NCBI GenBank assembly: GCA_964440345.1
Contig: CAYTSA010000094.1
Span: 1 to 14,477 of the forward strand
Direction of reading: 5' to 3'
Length of the DNA stretch: 14,477 bases
Origin: CAYTSA01 sp964440345
GTDB lineage: Bacteria > Desulfobacterota > Desulfovibrionia > Desulfovibrionales > Desulfovibrionaceae
Within the stretch, counting starts at the first letter, position 1; every line of letters starts with the position of its first letter. Both the position numbers and the translations under genes were made by a program. Below are positions 1 through 7,600 of the stretch, piece after piece. The notes beneath the pieces are model-generated. The model was not told where the DNA came from. It saw only the letters and a list, made by a program, of their open reading frames with translations, and ran no database searches.

Positions 1-66
1 ACAACCATTGCCGCATTAATTACCACTATTCGGAGCTAGCTGCATAGCCACATTCAGAAAAACGCT

Positions 67-957
67 CTAAAACCGGTAAGCCATTCCCACAGCCAGTTTC
101 CAGGCTTCCAGATTTTTTTCTTCGTCCCAGACCGCCGGGTCGAGTTCACCGTCCATATAGGTCATCTCCACCAGGGCGGCGAGATTTTCATACAAGGCAT
201 ACGTGTGGTCCACAGAGATTTCAATGACGTGGTCCCGGCTCGTGAGCCCTGCGGGATCGCCGTGGAGCGGTGGCAACTCAGAGCCGGTAAACCAAGCTAC
301 GCTGACGTCATGGGTCAGATGCTTGAGCAGGGAAATATTGTGCAACCCCAAGGCCAGCCCCCTAGCGCCTGCGCCGAGAGAGCCCGGGGCGGCGCCCCGG
401 GTGTTCATCAGCCGGTCCAGGTTCAGCACTTCTTCCGGCCGGTTTTGTACTGAGGCGCTTTTGGCTTGCCAGGCCATGACCGCAACCGCCGGCCCCTCGC
501 CGCCGTATTGCAGCGCAGCCGTCAACACGTCGCTGGCCACTTCGTCAGAGGCCAGAGCCTGGGCGCGGGCGGTCGCCGCATGTAGAAGCAAACGCATTTC
601 TCTGTGCGGCTGCATGGCCACTGAGCCGGAGGCCACGTCTTGCCCAGTCCAAGGTTCCGGGACCAGGGCTGCGGACCGGGCGGCGTGTTTCAAATCTACC
701 GCGGCCTGCACCCGGCAGCCAGTTTCGCCAGTTTGCCACAACGGACGCCACGGCAAGGCCAACTCGCGCTCCGCCTGTCTGAGCACGGGCAGTTGCAGGT
801 GCAGGCTGCTGTGAAGTCCCTCGTTAGGCTGCAAGGCCTGTCCGTACACCGACGGCCATTCCTTTTCCTGGCCCTGCTGCGCAAACGACGCCACAGCGCA
901 GGCGAGAAAAAGCATAGTGGCCAGCAGCATGACGATTATGCGACATTTTTTGGACAT
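67..957 (-). CDS. Short outer-membrane porin-like protein
   Basis: Predicted exported outer-membrane protein of 296 residues. Residues 1-26 form a signal peptide (basic start, hydrophobic stretch about 7-24, cleavage after SFA before QQ). Cys20 is not in a convincing lipobox. The C-terminal third (about 197-296) looks like the end of the homotrimeric porins of Desulfovibrio: a glycine-rich strand with HNIS, then LTHDVSVAWFTGSE, then YENLAALVEMTYMDG, ending in the aromatic outer-membrane signature AYRF. Those porins are normally much longer (roughly 450 residues, from memory). The N-terminal two thirds here do not look like the usual porin start, so this may be a shortened or diverged paralog. 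The start is at 957; there is no good ribosome binding site, and the next ATG (930) would cut into the signal peptide. It lies 135 nt downstream of the YeeE/YedE pair on the same strand. Being a coding outer-membrane protein is fairly sure; porin function is inferred. Confidence 0.7.
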   Translation of the reverse strand: MSKKCRIIVMLLATMLFLACAVASFAQQGQEKEWPSVYGQALQPNEGLHSSLHLQLPVLRQAERELALPWRPLWQTGETGCRVQAAVDLKHAARSAALVPEPWTGQDVASGSVAMQPHREMRLLLHAATARAQALASDEVASDVLTAALQYGGEGPAVAVMAWQAKSASVQNRPEEVLNLDRLMNTRGAAPGSLGAGARGLALGLHNISLLKHLTHDVSVAWFTGSELPPLHGDPAGLTSRDHVIEISVDHTYALYENLAALVEMTYMDGELDPAVWDEEKNLEAWKLAVGMAYRF

Positions 958-963
958 AATAGC

Positions 964-992
964 AAAATACCTGTATTTTCGTTTCTTGTAAA
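964..992 (-). promoter_or_regulatory. Possible promoter of the porin-like gene
   Basis: Read on the minus strand, TTTACA (987-992) and TATTTT (964-969) are separated by 17 bp, a plausible sigma70 -35/-10 pair. The -10 is only 6 bp from the ATG at 957, so a transcript from it would be nearly leaderless, which fits the missing Shine-Dalgarno but also makes the call doubtful. The -35 lies inside the proximal arm of the 13-bp inverted repeat, so a protein binding that repeat would compete with RNA polymerase. Confidence 0.3.
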
Positions 993-1066
993 GGAAAATG
1001 AGCCGCTACTGGCGTAGTTTTGTCTGATGTCTTATCGGCGCCAGGGCTGCGCGCCTTTACAAGAAA
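982..1066. repeat. Perfect 13-bp inverted repeat around a GC-rich hairpin
   Basis: TTTCTTGTAAAGG at 982-994 is the exact reverse complement of CCTTTACAAGAAA at 1054-1066, with 59 nt between. A second, smaller inverted repeat lies inside the spacer next to the right arm: GGCGC (1037-1041) and GCGCC (1051-1055), loop 9. The structure fills the gap between the YeeE/YedE pair and the porin-like gene. It could be a two-site operator for the porin-like gene, a processing or terminator structure of the upstream operon, or the ends of a very small non-autonomous element. I see no target-site duplication that would favour the last. Confidence 0.6.
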
Positions 1067-1092
1067 AATTAATGCACTTTCTATGCCATAAA

Positions 1093-1659
1093 CTACTCCC
1101 CTTTCACTCCGTCATAGTCTTCACCCAAGTCATCGCGCCATGGACGCCATTTTTCCAAGGCGTATAAGCTCATAATAATGGCTGAAGCAGCAAGAAACGC
1201 CAACACCCAGAACGGCGCTCCGAAAACATCCGCCAACGTGATCTTTCCCGGCCCAGAATTCAGCGGCGCCAGCGCCGGCTCCATATATCCATAGGCCATG
1301 GCCCCCAGCACCCCGCCAGCCAACACTCCCCAGGCGTCTTTGTAGCCGGCGCCGGCCTGGGCCAGCACTGTGCCCGGGCACGCCCCGGCCAGGGCCATGC
1401 CGCCGCCGAAAATGAATCCTCCCAGCAAGATGGCTGGGAACACAGCCGCCTTGGGATGCAACGATATGGCCCCCGCTGCCTGCAGAACTCCCAGCACAAT
1501 GAGCGACGTCGCAGCCGCTGAAAGAAACATCTTGACCATGATAAAGTTACGCAGCTGAAACTGGCCCAGCATGACGCCGGGCTCGAAGACACGGCCTTTT
1601 TCCAAGGCAAAACCAAAGACCAGCCCCATAAGCACGCCGGTAATGATATATGTCGTCAT
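1093..1659 (-). CDS. YeeE/YedE family sulfur transporter, second half
   Basis: Inner-membrane protein of 188 residues in the YeeE/YedE (TsuA-like) family, which imports thiosulfate or related sulfur compounds. It is very hydrophobic, with about five membrane segments (about 3-20, 40-65, 72-92, 108-126 and 147-168). The family signature GGGMALAGACPGT occurs at 85-97, with the conserved Cys94 thought in this family to relay the sulfur substrate. The C-terminus is charged and cytosolic in character. The start at 1659 is chosen because TAAGGAGG (1666-1673) stands 6 nt before it and overlaps the stop codon of the upstream gene; the open frame runs further upstream, to 1887, but that part overlaps the first-half gene in another frame and reads as non-protein sequence. 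Together with the preceding gene it makes up one full transporter split in two. Substrate is inferred from family. Confidence 0.88.
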   Translation of the reverse strand: MTTYIITGVLMGLVFGFALEKGRVFEPGVMLGQFQLRNFIMVKMFLSAAATSLIVLGVLQAAGAISLHPKAAVFPAILLGGFIFGGGMALAGACPGTVLAQAGAGYKDAWGVLAGGVLGAMAYGYMEPALAPLNSGPGKITLADVFGAPFWVLAFLAASAIIMSLYALEKWRPWRDDLGEDYDGVKGE

Positions 1660-1670
1660 TGCAGTCCTCC

Positions 1671-2186
1671 TTACACTTTGCGGAAAAACATGGCCACAGC
1701 TATACCGCCGATGAACATGGCCACAACCACCATGAGCGACCCCACCGCCAACTGCCCCATGCCCGACAGCCCATGGCCGCTGGTGCAGCCGCCGGCCCAG
1801 CGGGCGCCGAACAGCATCACGAATCCGCCAACAAACGCCAGGACCATGCGCGGCCCAAGACGTGTAAAGCCCAGGGCGGCTGTCCACGCCGGAGAAAAAC
1901 TACGTCTTTTTGCGCCTGACAATTTCATGGAAATGAAGGCGCCAAAACCTATGCCTATTACCATGGCCGACTGCCATGCGTATTTCAACGACGTCATATA
2001 CTTGTCAAAATAGGCAATGGTTTGCACATCCGGGTCAAACAACGAAGCCACATACCCAGCCAGTGAAACATAAGAAGACGACGCTCCCAGCGCTGTGTCA
2101 ATAATCAGAAAAGCCGGAATTTGCAGCAGACCAACAACAATGCCAGACAGATAGGGCGACCAAGCCTTTTCTCTGAGCTTACTCAT
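1671..2186 (-). CDS. YeeE/YedE family sulfur transporter, first half
   Basis: Inner-membrane protein of 171 residues and first gene of the two-gene transporter operon. Hydrophobic segments lie at about 12-33, 38-50, 68-86, 113-128 and 147-167. The diagnostic motif GARWAGGCTSGHGLSG is at 127-142, with Cys134 as the conserved thiol. Single-chain TsuA-type proteins carry both Cys motifs in one chain of roughly 330-350 residues; here the two halves add up to 359 and the stop of this gene is 11 nt from the start of the next. The start has an AAGGAGG ribosome site (2191-2197) 4 nt away. A promoter lies at 2229-2256. The organism context suggests thiosulfate or a related sulfur intermediate as cargo, but selenium- or other sulfur-related roles are known for this family, so the cargo is unproven. 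Confidence 0.88.
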   Translation of the reverse strand: MSKLREKAWSPYLSGIVVGLLQIPAFLIIDTALGASSSYVSLAGYVASLFDPDVQTIAYFDKYMTSLKYAWQSAMVIGIGFGAFISMKLSGAKRRSFSPAWTAALGFTRLGPRMVLAFVGGFVMLFGARWAGGCTSGHGLSGMGQLAVGSLMVVVAMFIGGIAVAMFFRKV

Positions 2187-2541
2187 GATGCCTCCTTAAA
2201 TAGTCTTAAATGCAAAACAGTTACGCTTATTGTAGCGCGTTTTCCTGGAGCGTCAATAGCAGCCGTCTCCCAAAACCGCCGCCTAGAAATCACAACTTTT
2301 TTAATGGAAAGATGCTCTCAGGGCGCCAGCATCATGCCCAATGGAGCATCAAAACGGGCGACCACAAGGGCCGTCCCTGCACTATGCCGTATTGATGTAA
2401 CGTATCGTGCGCGTACTGACCTGAGCCAACTCTTCCCTGACCTGTACCTGGCTTGCCTGGCCAGCGCCGCCAGGCGTTGGGTCTGGACGATATCTGTGCT
2501 TGTCCTTTTGTGCCTGGGACTATACCTTGCCCTGCAACGCC
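2187..2541. other. Divergent intergenic region upstream of ktrB
   Basis: 355 bp without a convincing gene. The left part holds the ribosome site and promoter of the minus-strand YeeE/YedE operon. The remaining 285 bp (2257-2541) precede ktrB and should contain its promoter, but I find no convincing -35/-10 pair. It has a 7-bp hairpin (GCCTGGC 2455-2461, GCCAGGC 2469-2475, loop 7, no T-run) and a 4-bp stem GGGC/GCCC at 2321-2324/2336-2339. A reading frame open through 2301-2541 runs on into ktrB in the wrong frame and is not supported. I looked for a c-di-AMP (ydaO-type) riboswitch, which controls ktr genes in some bacteria, and could not recognise its conserved parts. Confidence 0.5.
2229..2256 (-). 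promoter_or_regulatory. Sigma70-type promoter of the YeeE/YedE operon
   Basis: On the minus strand TTGACG (2251-2256) and TACAAT (2229-2234) are separated by 16 bp; each matches the consensus in five of six positions. Transcription would begin near 2222, leaving a leader of about 36 nt that contains the AAGGAGG ribosome site. Confidence 0.65.
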
Positions 2542-3891
2542 ATGAAACCGAGACAGTTGCTGAACCCTTTTTCCGTGCCCATTGCCGCCTTTGCCCTGGC
2601 CATTCTGGCCGGCGCCGTACTCCTGCACAGTCCGCACAGCCTTGCCCCTGGCGCAAATATTTCCTGGCTGGACGCCGCCTTCACCGCCGTTTCTGCCGTG
2701 TGCGTCACCGGGCTCATCGTCGTGGACACAGGCTCGCACTTTTCCTTGTTTGGCCAGACGGTGATTTTGGTTTGCATCCAGCTTGGCGGTCTGGGCTTGA
2801 TGACTTACGCCAGCCTGATCTTTTATCTGTGGCGGCGGCGGGTTTCCCTGAACGACCGGCTAGCCGTGGGCCAACAGCTGCTGCACGACCCGGCCTTTGA
2901 CCTGGGGCGTTTCCTGCTCGGTCTGACCGGCGCAACCCTGGGTCTGGAACTGCTGGGCGCCCTCATGCTGCGCCTCCTGGCAGGCGACGGGTTTTCCTGG
3001 TATTCCGCGCTGTTTCACTCTGTCTCCGCCTTTTGTAACGCCGGCTTCTCCCTGCACCCGGATTCGCTTACACAATGGTCCGGAGCTCCCATGGTCAACA
3101 TCATTTTTTTGGCTCTCATCACGCTGGGCGGTCTGGGCTTTTCCGTGCTGGCGGAACTCGCCTATAAAGTGCCTTCCCGCCTTCGCAACCGGCTTTCCGG
3201 GCGGCGGGCAAAGCCCCGTTTCAGCCTGCACACCCGGACAGTGCTCTCTGTGAGCCTCTTCCTTTCCCTGGCCGGCGCCGGCGTGCTGTGGCTGACAGAA
3301 AATTACGCCCACCAGTCCATTTCCTTGTGGGATGCGCTCTTTCAATCTGTCACCTGCCGCACCGCCGGGTTCAATACTGTGGATATAGCCAGCCTTTCCA
3401 CGGTGTCGCTGGCAGTGATGATGCTGCTCATGTTCGTGGGCGGCTCGCCAGGCTCCTGCGCCGGCGGGATCAAGACCACCACCTTCCGGGCGCTGCTGGC
3501 GTTCATTGTTTCTCAGGCCCGCGGCCGGGAGCAGCAAAACATAGGCCGCATAGCACTAGACAAAACCACCTTCCGACGGGCCATGACCCTCACCGTCTTT
3601 GCCCTGGGCCTGCTGATTGTTTCGTCGCTGGCGCTCAGCCTGACCGAAGGGGCGCACTACCCGCGCAACCGAGCCGTCTTTCTGGAGCTGGTCTTCGAAA
3701 CCGTATCTGCGTTCGGCACGGTGGGGCTCTCCACTGGAGTCACCGAGACCTTGTCCGCGCCTGGCAAATGCATCATCATGGGTTTGATGTTTTTGGGCCG
3801 GCTAGGGCCCATTCTCTTTCTTTCGCTGCTGCAAAGCTGGCAGCAGAAACCGCGCTACCAGCTGCCTGAAGAAGGCATGCTGATAGGATAG
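2542..3891 (+). CDS. ktrB: K+ uptake system membrane subunit KtrB (TrkH/KtrB family)
   Basis: Ion-translocating subunit of a Ktr-type K+ uptake system, 449 residues, the usual KtrB length. The four selectivity-filter segments are visible in order: VTGL at 55-58, NAGF at 166-169, TAGFNT at 274-279 and TVGLS at 393-397, each after a hydrophobic helix and pore helix (SAVC, SVSAF, SVTC, TVSAF). The intramembrane gating loop GGSPGSCAGGIKTTT is at 300-314, and the conserved pore Arg in GRLGP is at 420. Position 306 in the loop is Cys, where Thr is usual. Start chosen at 2542 because the chain then begins like other KtrB proteins; a TTG at 2500 is possible. Neither has a clear ribosome site, which is unusual beside its neighbours. 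ktrA follows 13 nt after the stop. Confident family call; TrkH is the alternative name, but length and partner favour Ktr. Confidence 0.93.
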   Translation: MKPRQLLNPFSVPIAAFALAILAGAVLLHSPHSLAPGANISWLDAAFTAVSAVCVTGLIVVDTGSHFSLFGQTVILVCIQLGGLGLMTYASLIFYLWRRRVSLNDRLAVGQQLLHDPAFDLGRFLLGLTGATLGLELLGALMLRLLAGDGFSWYSALFHSVSAFCNAGFSLHPDSLTQWSGAPMVNIIFLALITLGGLGFSVLAELAYKVPSRLRNRLSGRRAKPRFSLHTRTVLSVSLFLSLAGAGVLWLTENYAHQSISLWDALFQSVTCRTAGFNTVDIASLSTVSLAVMMLLMFVGGSPGSCAGGIKTTTFRALLAFIVSQARGREQQNIGRIALDKTTFRRAMTLTVFALGLLIVSSLALSLTEGAHYPRNRAVFLELVFETVSAFGTVGLSTGVTETLSAPGKCIIMGLMFLGRLGPILFLSLLQSWQQKPRYQLPEEGMLIG

Positions 3892-3904
3892 CAAGGACAC
3901 GAGC

Positions 3905-4564
3905 ATGAGAGCTTCCAAGGATGTGTGCGTCATCGGGCTGGGGAAATTCGGCTTCACCCTGGCGATGGAACTGGAGTCCATGGACCACCGCGTCCTGGGC
4001 GTGGACCTGGACGAAGCCAACATCCGCGCGGCCCGGGACGTGCTGCACCAAGTCTACCAGGGGGACGCCACTGACCCGACGGTGCTGCAGCAGCTGCACG
4101 TGGCGGACCTTTCCCATGTGATCGTCAGCGTGGGAGAGAGCATGGAGGCGTCCATCCTCATCACCCTGAATTTGAAGGAGCTGGGCGCAGAACAGGTGTG
4201 GGCCAAAGCTGTGAGCGTTTCCCACGAAAAGGTGCTGCAAAAACTGGGCGCTGACCTGGTGGTCTTTCCGGAGCAGATGGCGGCGCAACAACTGGCGCAC
4301 CGGTTGGCTGTGCCAGGATTAATGAACTATTTGCCCCTAGGCAAGGGGGTTATGGTCCAGGAGCTGGAAGTTGACAACTGGCGGGGCAAGACGCTGCGCG
4401 AACTGGACCTGCCCGCAAACTACAAAATGCAGGTGCTGGCCATACGCCGGGCTGGCGAGTCGCAATTCCGCTTTGTGCCCCACGCAAGCGACGTGCTTTA
4501 CGCCGGCGACACCCTGGTGACCATCGGCAATGAAGAGGATATGCAGAAGCTCTCCGAGGTGTAA
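3905..4564 (+). CDS. ktrA: K+ uptake regulatory subunit KtrA (RCK domains)
   Basis: Cytoplasmic gating subunit of 219 residues that forms a ring under KtrB and opens or closes it according to bound nucleotide (ATP/ADP or NAD in the family, c-di-AMP at the C-domain in some). The N-terminal RCK_N Rossmann fold begins VCVIGLGKFG (7-16), followed by the acidic VDLD (33-36) that binds the ribose, GDATDP at 53-58 and the strand HVIVSVGES (71-79). RCK_C covers about 138-219 (LPLGKGVMVQELEV to LVTIGNEEDMQKL). A single RCK unit of about 220 residues matches KtrA and not the doubled TrkA. AAGGA at 3893-3897 serves as ribosome site, in the 13-nt gap after ktrB, so the two are co-transcribed. Confidence 0.93.
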   Translation: MRASKDVCVIGLGKFGFTLAMELESMDHRVLGVDLDEANIRAARDVLHQVYQGDATDPTVLQQLHVADLSHVIVSVGESMEASILITLNLKELGAEQVWAKAVSVSHEKVLQKLGADLVVFPEQMAAQQLAHRLAVPGLMNYLPLGKGVMVQELEVDNWRGKTLRELDLPANYKMQVLAIRRAGESQFRFVPHASDVLYAGDTLVTIGNEEDMQKLSEV

Positions 4565-4587
4565 GGAGGGGTCAACAGCCCGGCTTT

Positions 4588-4661
4588 GCCTTGTCCGGAT
4601 AAGGCTGAATATCCAACAAATACTGCACCAGTTCGTCTACGCCGGTCCGAATTTTCGGCGT
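4588..4661. terminator. Two hairpins in the ktrA/kinase convergent gap
   Basis: Between the convergent ends of ktrA (4564) and the kinase (4672) lie two stems: GCCTTGT / ATAAGGC (4588-4594 / 4599-4605, loop CCGG, one G-T pair) and ACGCCG / CGGCGT (4639-4644 / 4656-4661, loop 11, with a CCGAA-TTCGG core). Neither is followed by a T-run on either strand, so intrinsic termination is only inferred from position. Confidence 0.4.
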
Positions 4662-4671
4662 CACCGTCCCC

Positions 4672-7600
4672 CTACTCTTCGTTGCCGCACTCAGATTCCG
4701 GCAATTGTTCGCTGGAAGGAAAATGCAAACTCACGCAGGTGGCGTTGTCTGCGTCAGACGTGCGCATGCGTATGCTGCTGCCCATGGCCTCGGCCATCAG
4801 CCTGGCTGAATACGTGCCCAGACCGGTGCCCCGCTGCTTGCCGTAGGTGATGTATTTGTCGAAAAACCCCTTACGGATGGGCTTGGGCACTGCTCCGGAG
4901 TTATGGACTTCCAGCACAGTTTCTCCATTGCGCCGCACTTCGAAACGTATCTCTGTATCAAAAGGAGTTGCTTCCATGGCGTTGGCCGTCAAGTTGACGA
5001 GGATGGAGTAGAGCAAGCGTTCCTCAGCCGGAACCATGACCTGCAGGCTGGCTGCCGGCTCCTCGCCGTCTACGCGCACAACACAGCGTATGGACTTTGC
5101 GCCAAACAGCTTTTTGTTCTGGTCTGCTACCCGGCGCAGCACCGCCAAAACGTCCACAGGCGACAGGCACGGTTTGAAGCTGCCTGTCTCCATCTTAAAC
5201 ATGTCAAGGGAAAGTTCGATCATCCGCAACATATTCCGCCCGGACTCTTCGATGAGCCTGACAATCTCCTGCTGCTCTTCGGAGAGACTATCATTCATGG
5301 CGAGCAACTGGGGCAAACCGAGCAAAGCGTTCAAAGGCGCCTTGAGGTCGTGCCGCATGATGCGGTCGATGTCCTCTTTCAGCCGCTCCAGGTCCTTTCT
5401 GTCTGTAATATCCTCTTTGACCGCCAGGTAATGGGTGTGAACGCCCTCCTCGTTGAAGACCGGAGAGATCAAGGCCAGTTCCCAATACAACTCCCCGTTT
5501 TTCCTGCGGTTGCATATTTCGCCGCGCCAGGTATTCCTTTCAGATATGGTCTTCCATAATTCTGCATAAAAAGCGTCGCCGTGCACGTCGGACTTGAGAA
5601 TGCGGGGAGTCTGGCCAATGATTTCTGTTTTGGCGTAGCCTGTATTCGCACAAAACGCGGGGTTGACGTACTCTATGACGCCGTCCAGGCCGGTAATCAA
5701 AATGCCGGCCGGGCTGTTTTCCACCGAGCGGTAAAACTTGTGCAGCTCGCTCTCAGCCCGCCTGCGGTCGGTGACGTCCCGGCTAACGCCGACCACCCCT
5801 TCGAAATCGCCGTTCTCGTCGACAATGGGCGTGGTGGCGGTCTCTAGCCACACCTTTCGCCCATCTTTTGTCACATGCTCCAGCTCAATGCGGTAGGTGG
5901 ACAGGTCCGGCTCTCCCCGGGCAAACGAATCCATCCGCTTGCGCACAGCCTGGCGGACCACTTTTTTTGAATCAGGCGGCAGATAGCCTTGACTTTTTTC
6001 GTCATCCATCAATGCCTGGGCTTCTTCTTTGGTATAGCCCAGCAAACGCTGGAACGACGGACTGGCAAAGGAGAACCGGTGGTTCTCGTCCATGGTCCAG
6101 ATGATGTCTCCTGCGTTCTCCGCCAGCAGCCGGTATCGCTCCTCGCTTTCACGCAGGGCTTTTTCCGCCGTCACCCGCTGGGTTACGTTCTGCACGTGGG
6201 AGATAAAATGCAGCGGGTTGTCGTCGCCGTCCATTATTAACGAGCTGGACACCTGGCCCCAGAGTATGTGGCCGTCCTTGTGGATGTACCGCTTTTCAAA
6301 GACTGCGCTTTTCACCTTGCCGGTGACGCTCTTTTCAATAAATCTCGGACTCACGTCTTTGTCGTCTGGGTGAGATATGTCAACCACCGTCATTTGCTCC
6401 AGTTCCTGCTTACTGTAGCCGAACATCTCGACCATCCGGTTGTTTACCTGAAACATCCGCCCGTTCAGGTCCACCAAGCACACGCCGTCATTGGCGTTTT
6501 CAAAAGCCAGCCGAAACTGTTCCTCGCTTTCGCGCAAAGCCTGCTCGATTTGCTTAAGTTCAGTCACGTCCATGGCCATTTCAAACCGCACGTCCCGCCC
6601 GTCGGTCCAGCGGATGGCCTGGTCAATGATGTAGTAGTGGCGCTGGTTGCGCAGGTTTTTGAATTCCCAGCAGTATGCTTCGCTCTGGCTGAATATAATG
6701 TGGTTGGTGCAAAAGTCGCACGGCGCGTCTTTGCCCTGCAAGGCTTTGTAGCACTGCATGCCGGCAATGTCCTGGCCCATGGCGGTGCAGGCGGCGCTGT
6801 TGGCGAACAGGATTTCATAGCTGTCTTTGTCCGCCACGTAGATCATGTTCGGCATACAGTCGAGAATCCGAAAAAACTGTTCCCGCTCATGGCGCTGTTG
6901 CTTTTCAGCCTCGGCGCGTTGCACATATGCGCCAATGATGTCTGCCGCGGTTTGTAGAAACATCAGATCATTGACCGGCCACGAGCGCTCGGCGTGAGTG
7001 TCGTCCATGCCGCAGAAGCCCCACCAGCCCTGGCTGGTCCATATGGGCACCGCGGCCAAGCTGCGAATGGACTGTGGTTCGAGCATTTCCCTTTCTTGAG
7101 GAGGAAAGTCCTTGATGTTTCCATGCACAGGCTGCTTGCTGACCAGATTGTCGCGCCAGCGGATGAAATCCGGCTCGTAGGGTAAGCATTGCAGGTCCGG
7201 GTTGCCCATCTGCGGCGCTATGCCCGGTCCGCAAGTTTCGTGTATTTGCTGCATGCACAACTCGCCGTCGTGCACAAAATTTTTAAACATATAGACCCGA
7301 TCCAACTTCAAGGTTTGCAGCAAAATAGACAACACCTCCTCTATGCGGTCGCCTTCGCTAATCGGCGCCTCCAGCAGCAAGCGAGCGCAATCAGCAAGAT
7401 TGAGCTGCCGGATATACCGCTTGCTCACCTCGCGCATCAATGCGTCGTAGGCTTGCACCAGGTCGCCCAGCTCGTCATTGCGGTCCAAGAACGCATCCAA
7501 GGGAACAGCCTTGCCGTCGGAATATCCATCCATGACCGTTTTTAAACGCCGCAGGGGTTCTGTAATGATGCGCCGGTTGGCCAGATACGCTACGGCCAGT

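Noticed and set aside
1660..1887. N-terminal extension of the second YeeE/YedE gene
   Set aside because: It is an out-of-frame reading of the first YeeE/YedE gene, rich in Arg, Gly and His; the coupled start at 1659 has an ideal ribosome site.
2121..2900. Open frame on the plus strand with a hydrophobic stretch (about 2475-2535)
   Set aside because: It overlaps the YeeE/YedE gene at one end and runs into ktrB in the wrong frame; the sequence past 2542 is a shadow of ktrB and no ribosome site is present.
2860..3537. 225-codon open frame antisense to ktrB
   Set aside because: Composition is the reverse-strand shadow of hydrophobic codons (rich in Gly, Gln, Glu and His) and ktrB is certain.
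4564..4846. Strong ribosome-like GGAGGGG after the ktrA stop followed by a TTG frame from 4586
   Set aside because: The frame runs antisense into the conserved ATPase domain of the kinase, contains the 4588-4605 hairpin and encodes nothing recognisable.
6268..6957. 229-codon open frame antisense to the kinase
   Set aside because: It lies wholly opposite a kinase with well-matched GAF/PAS sequence and shows no recognisable domain.
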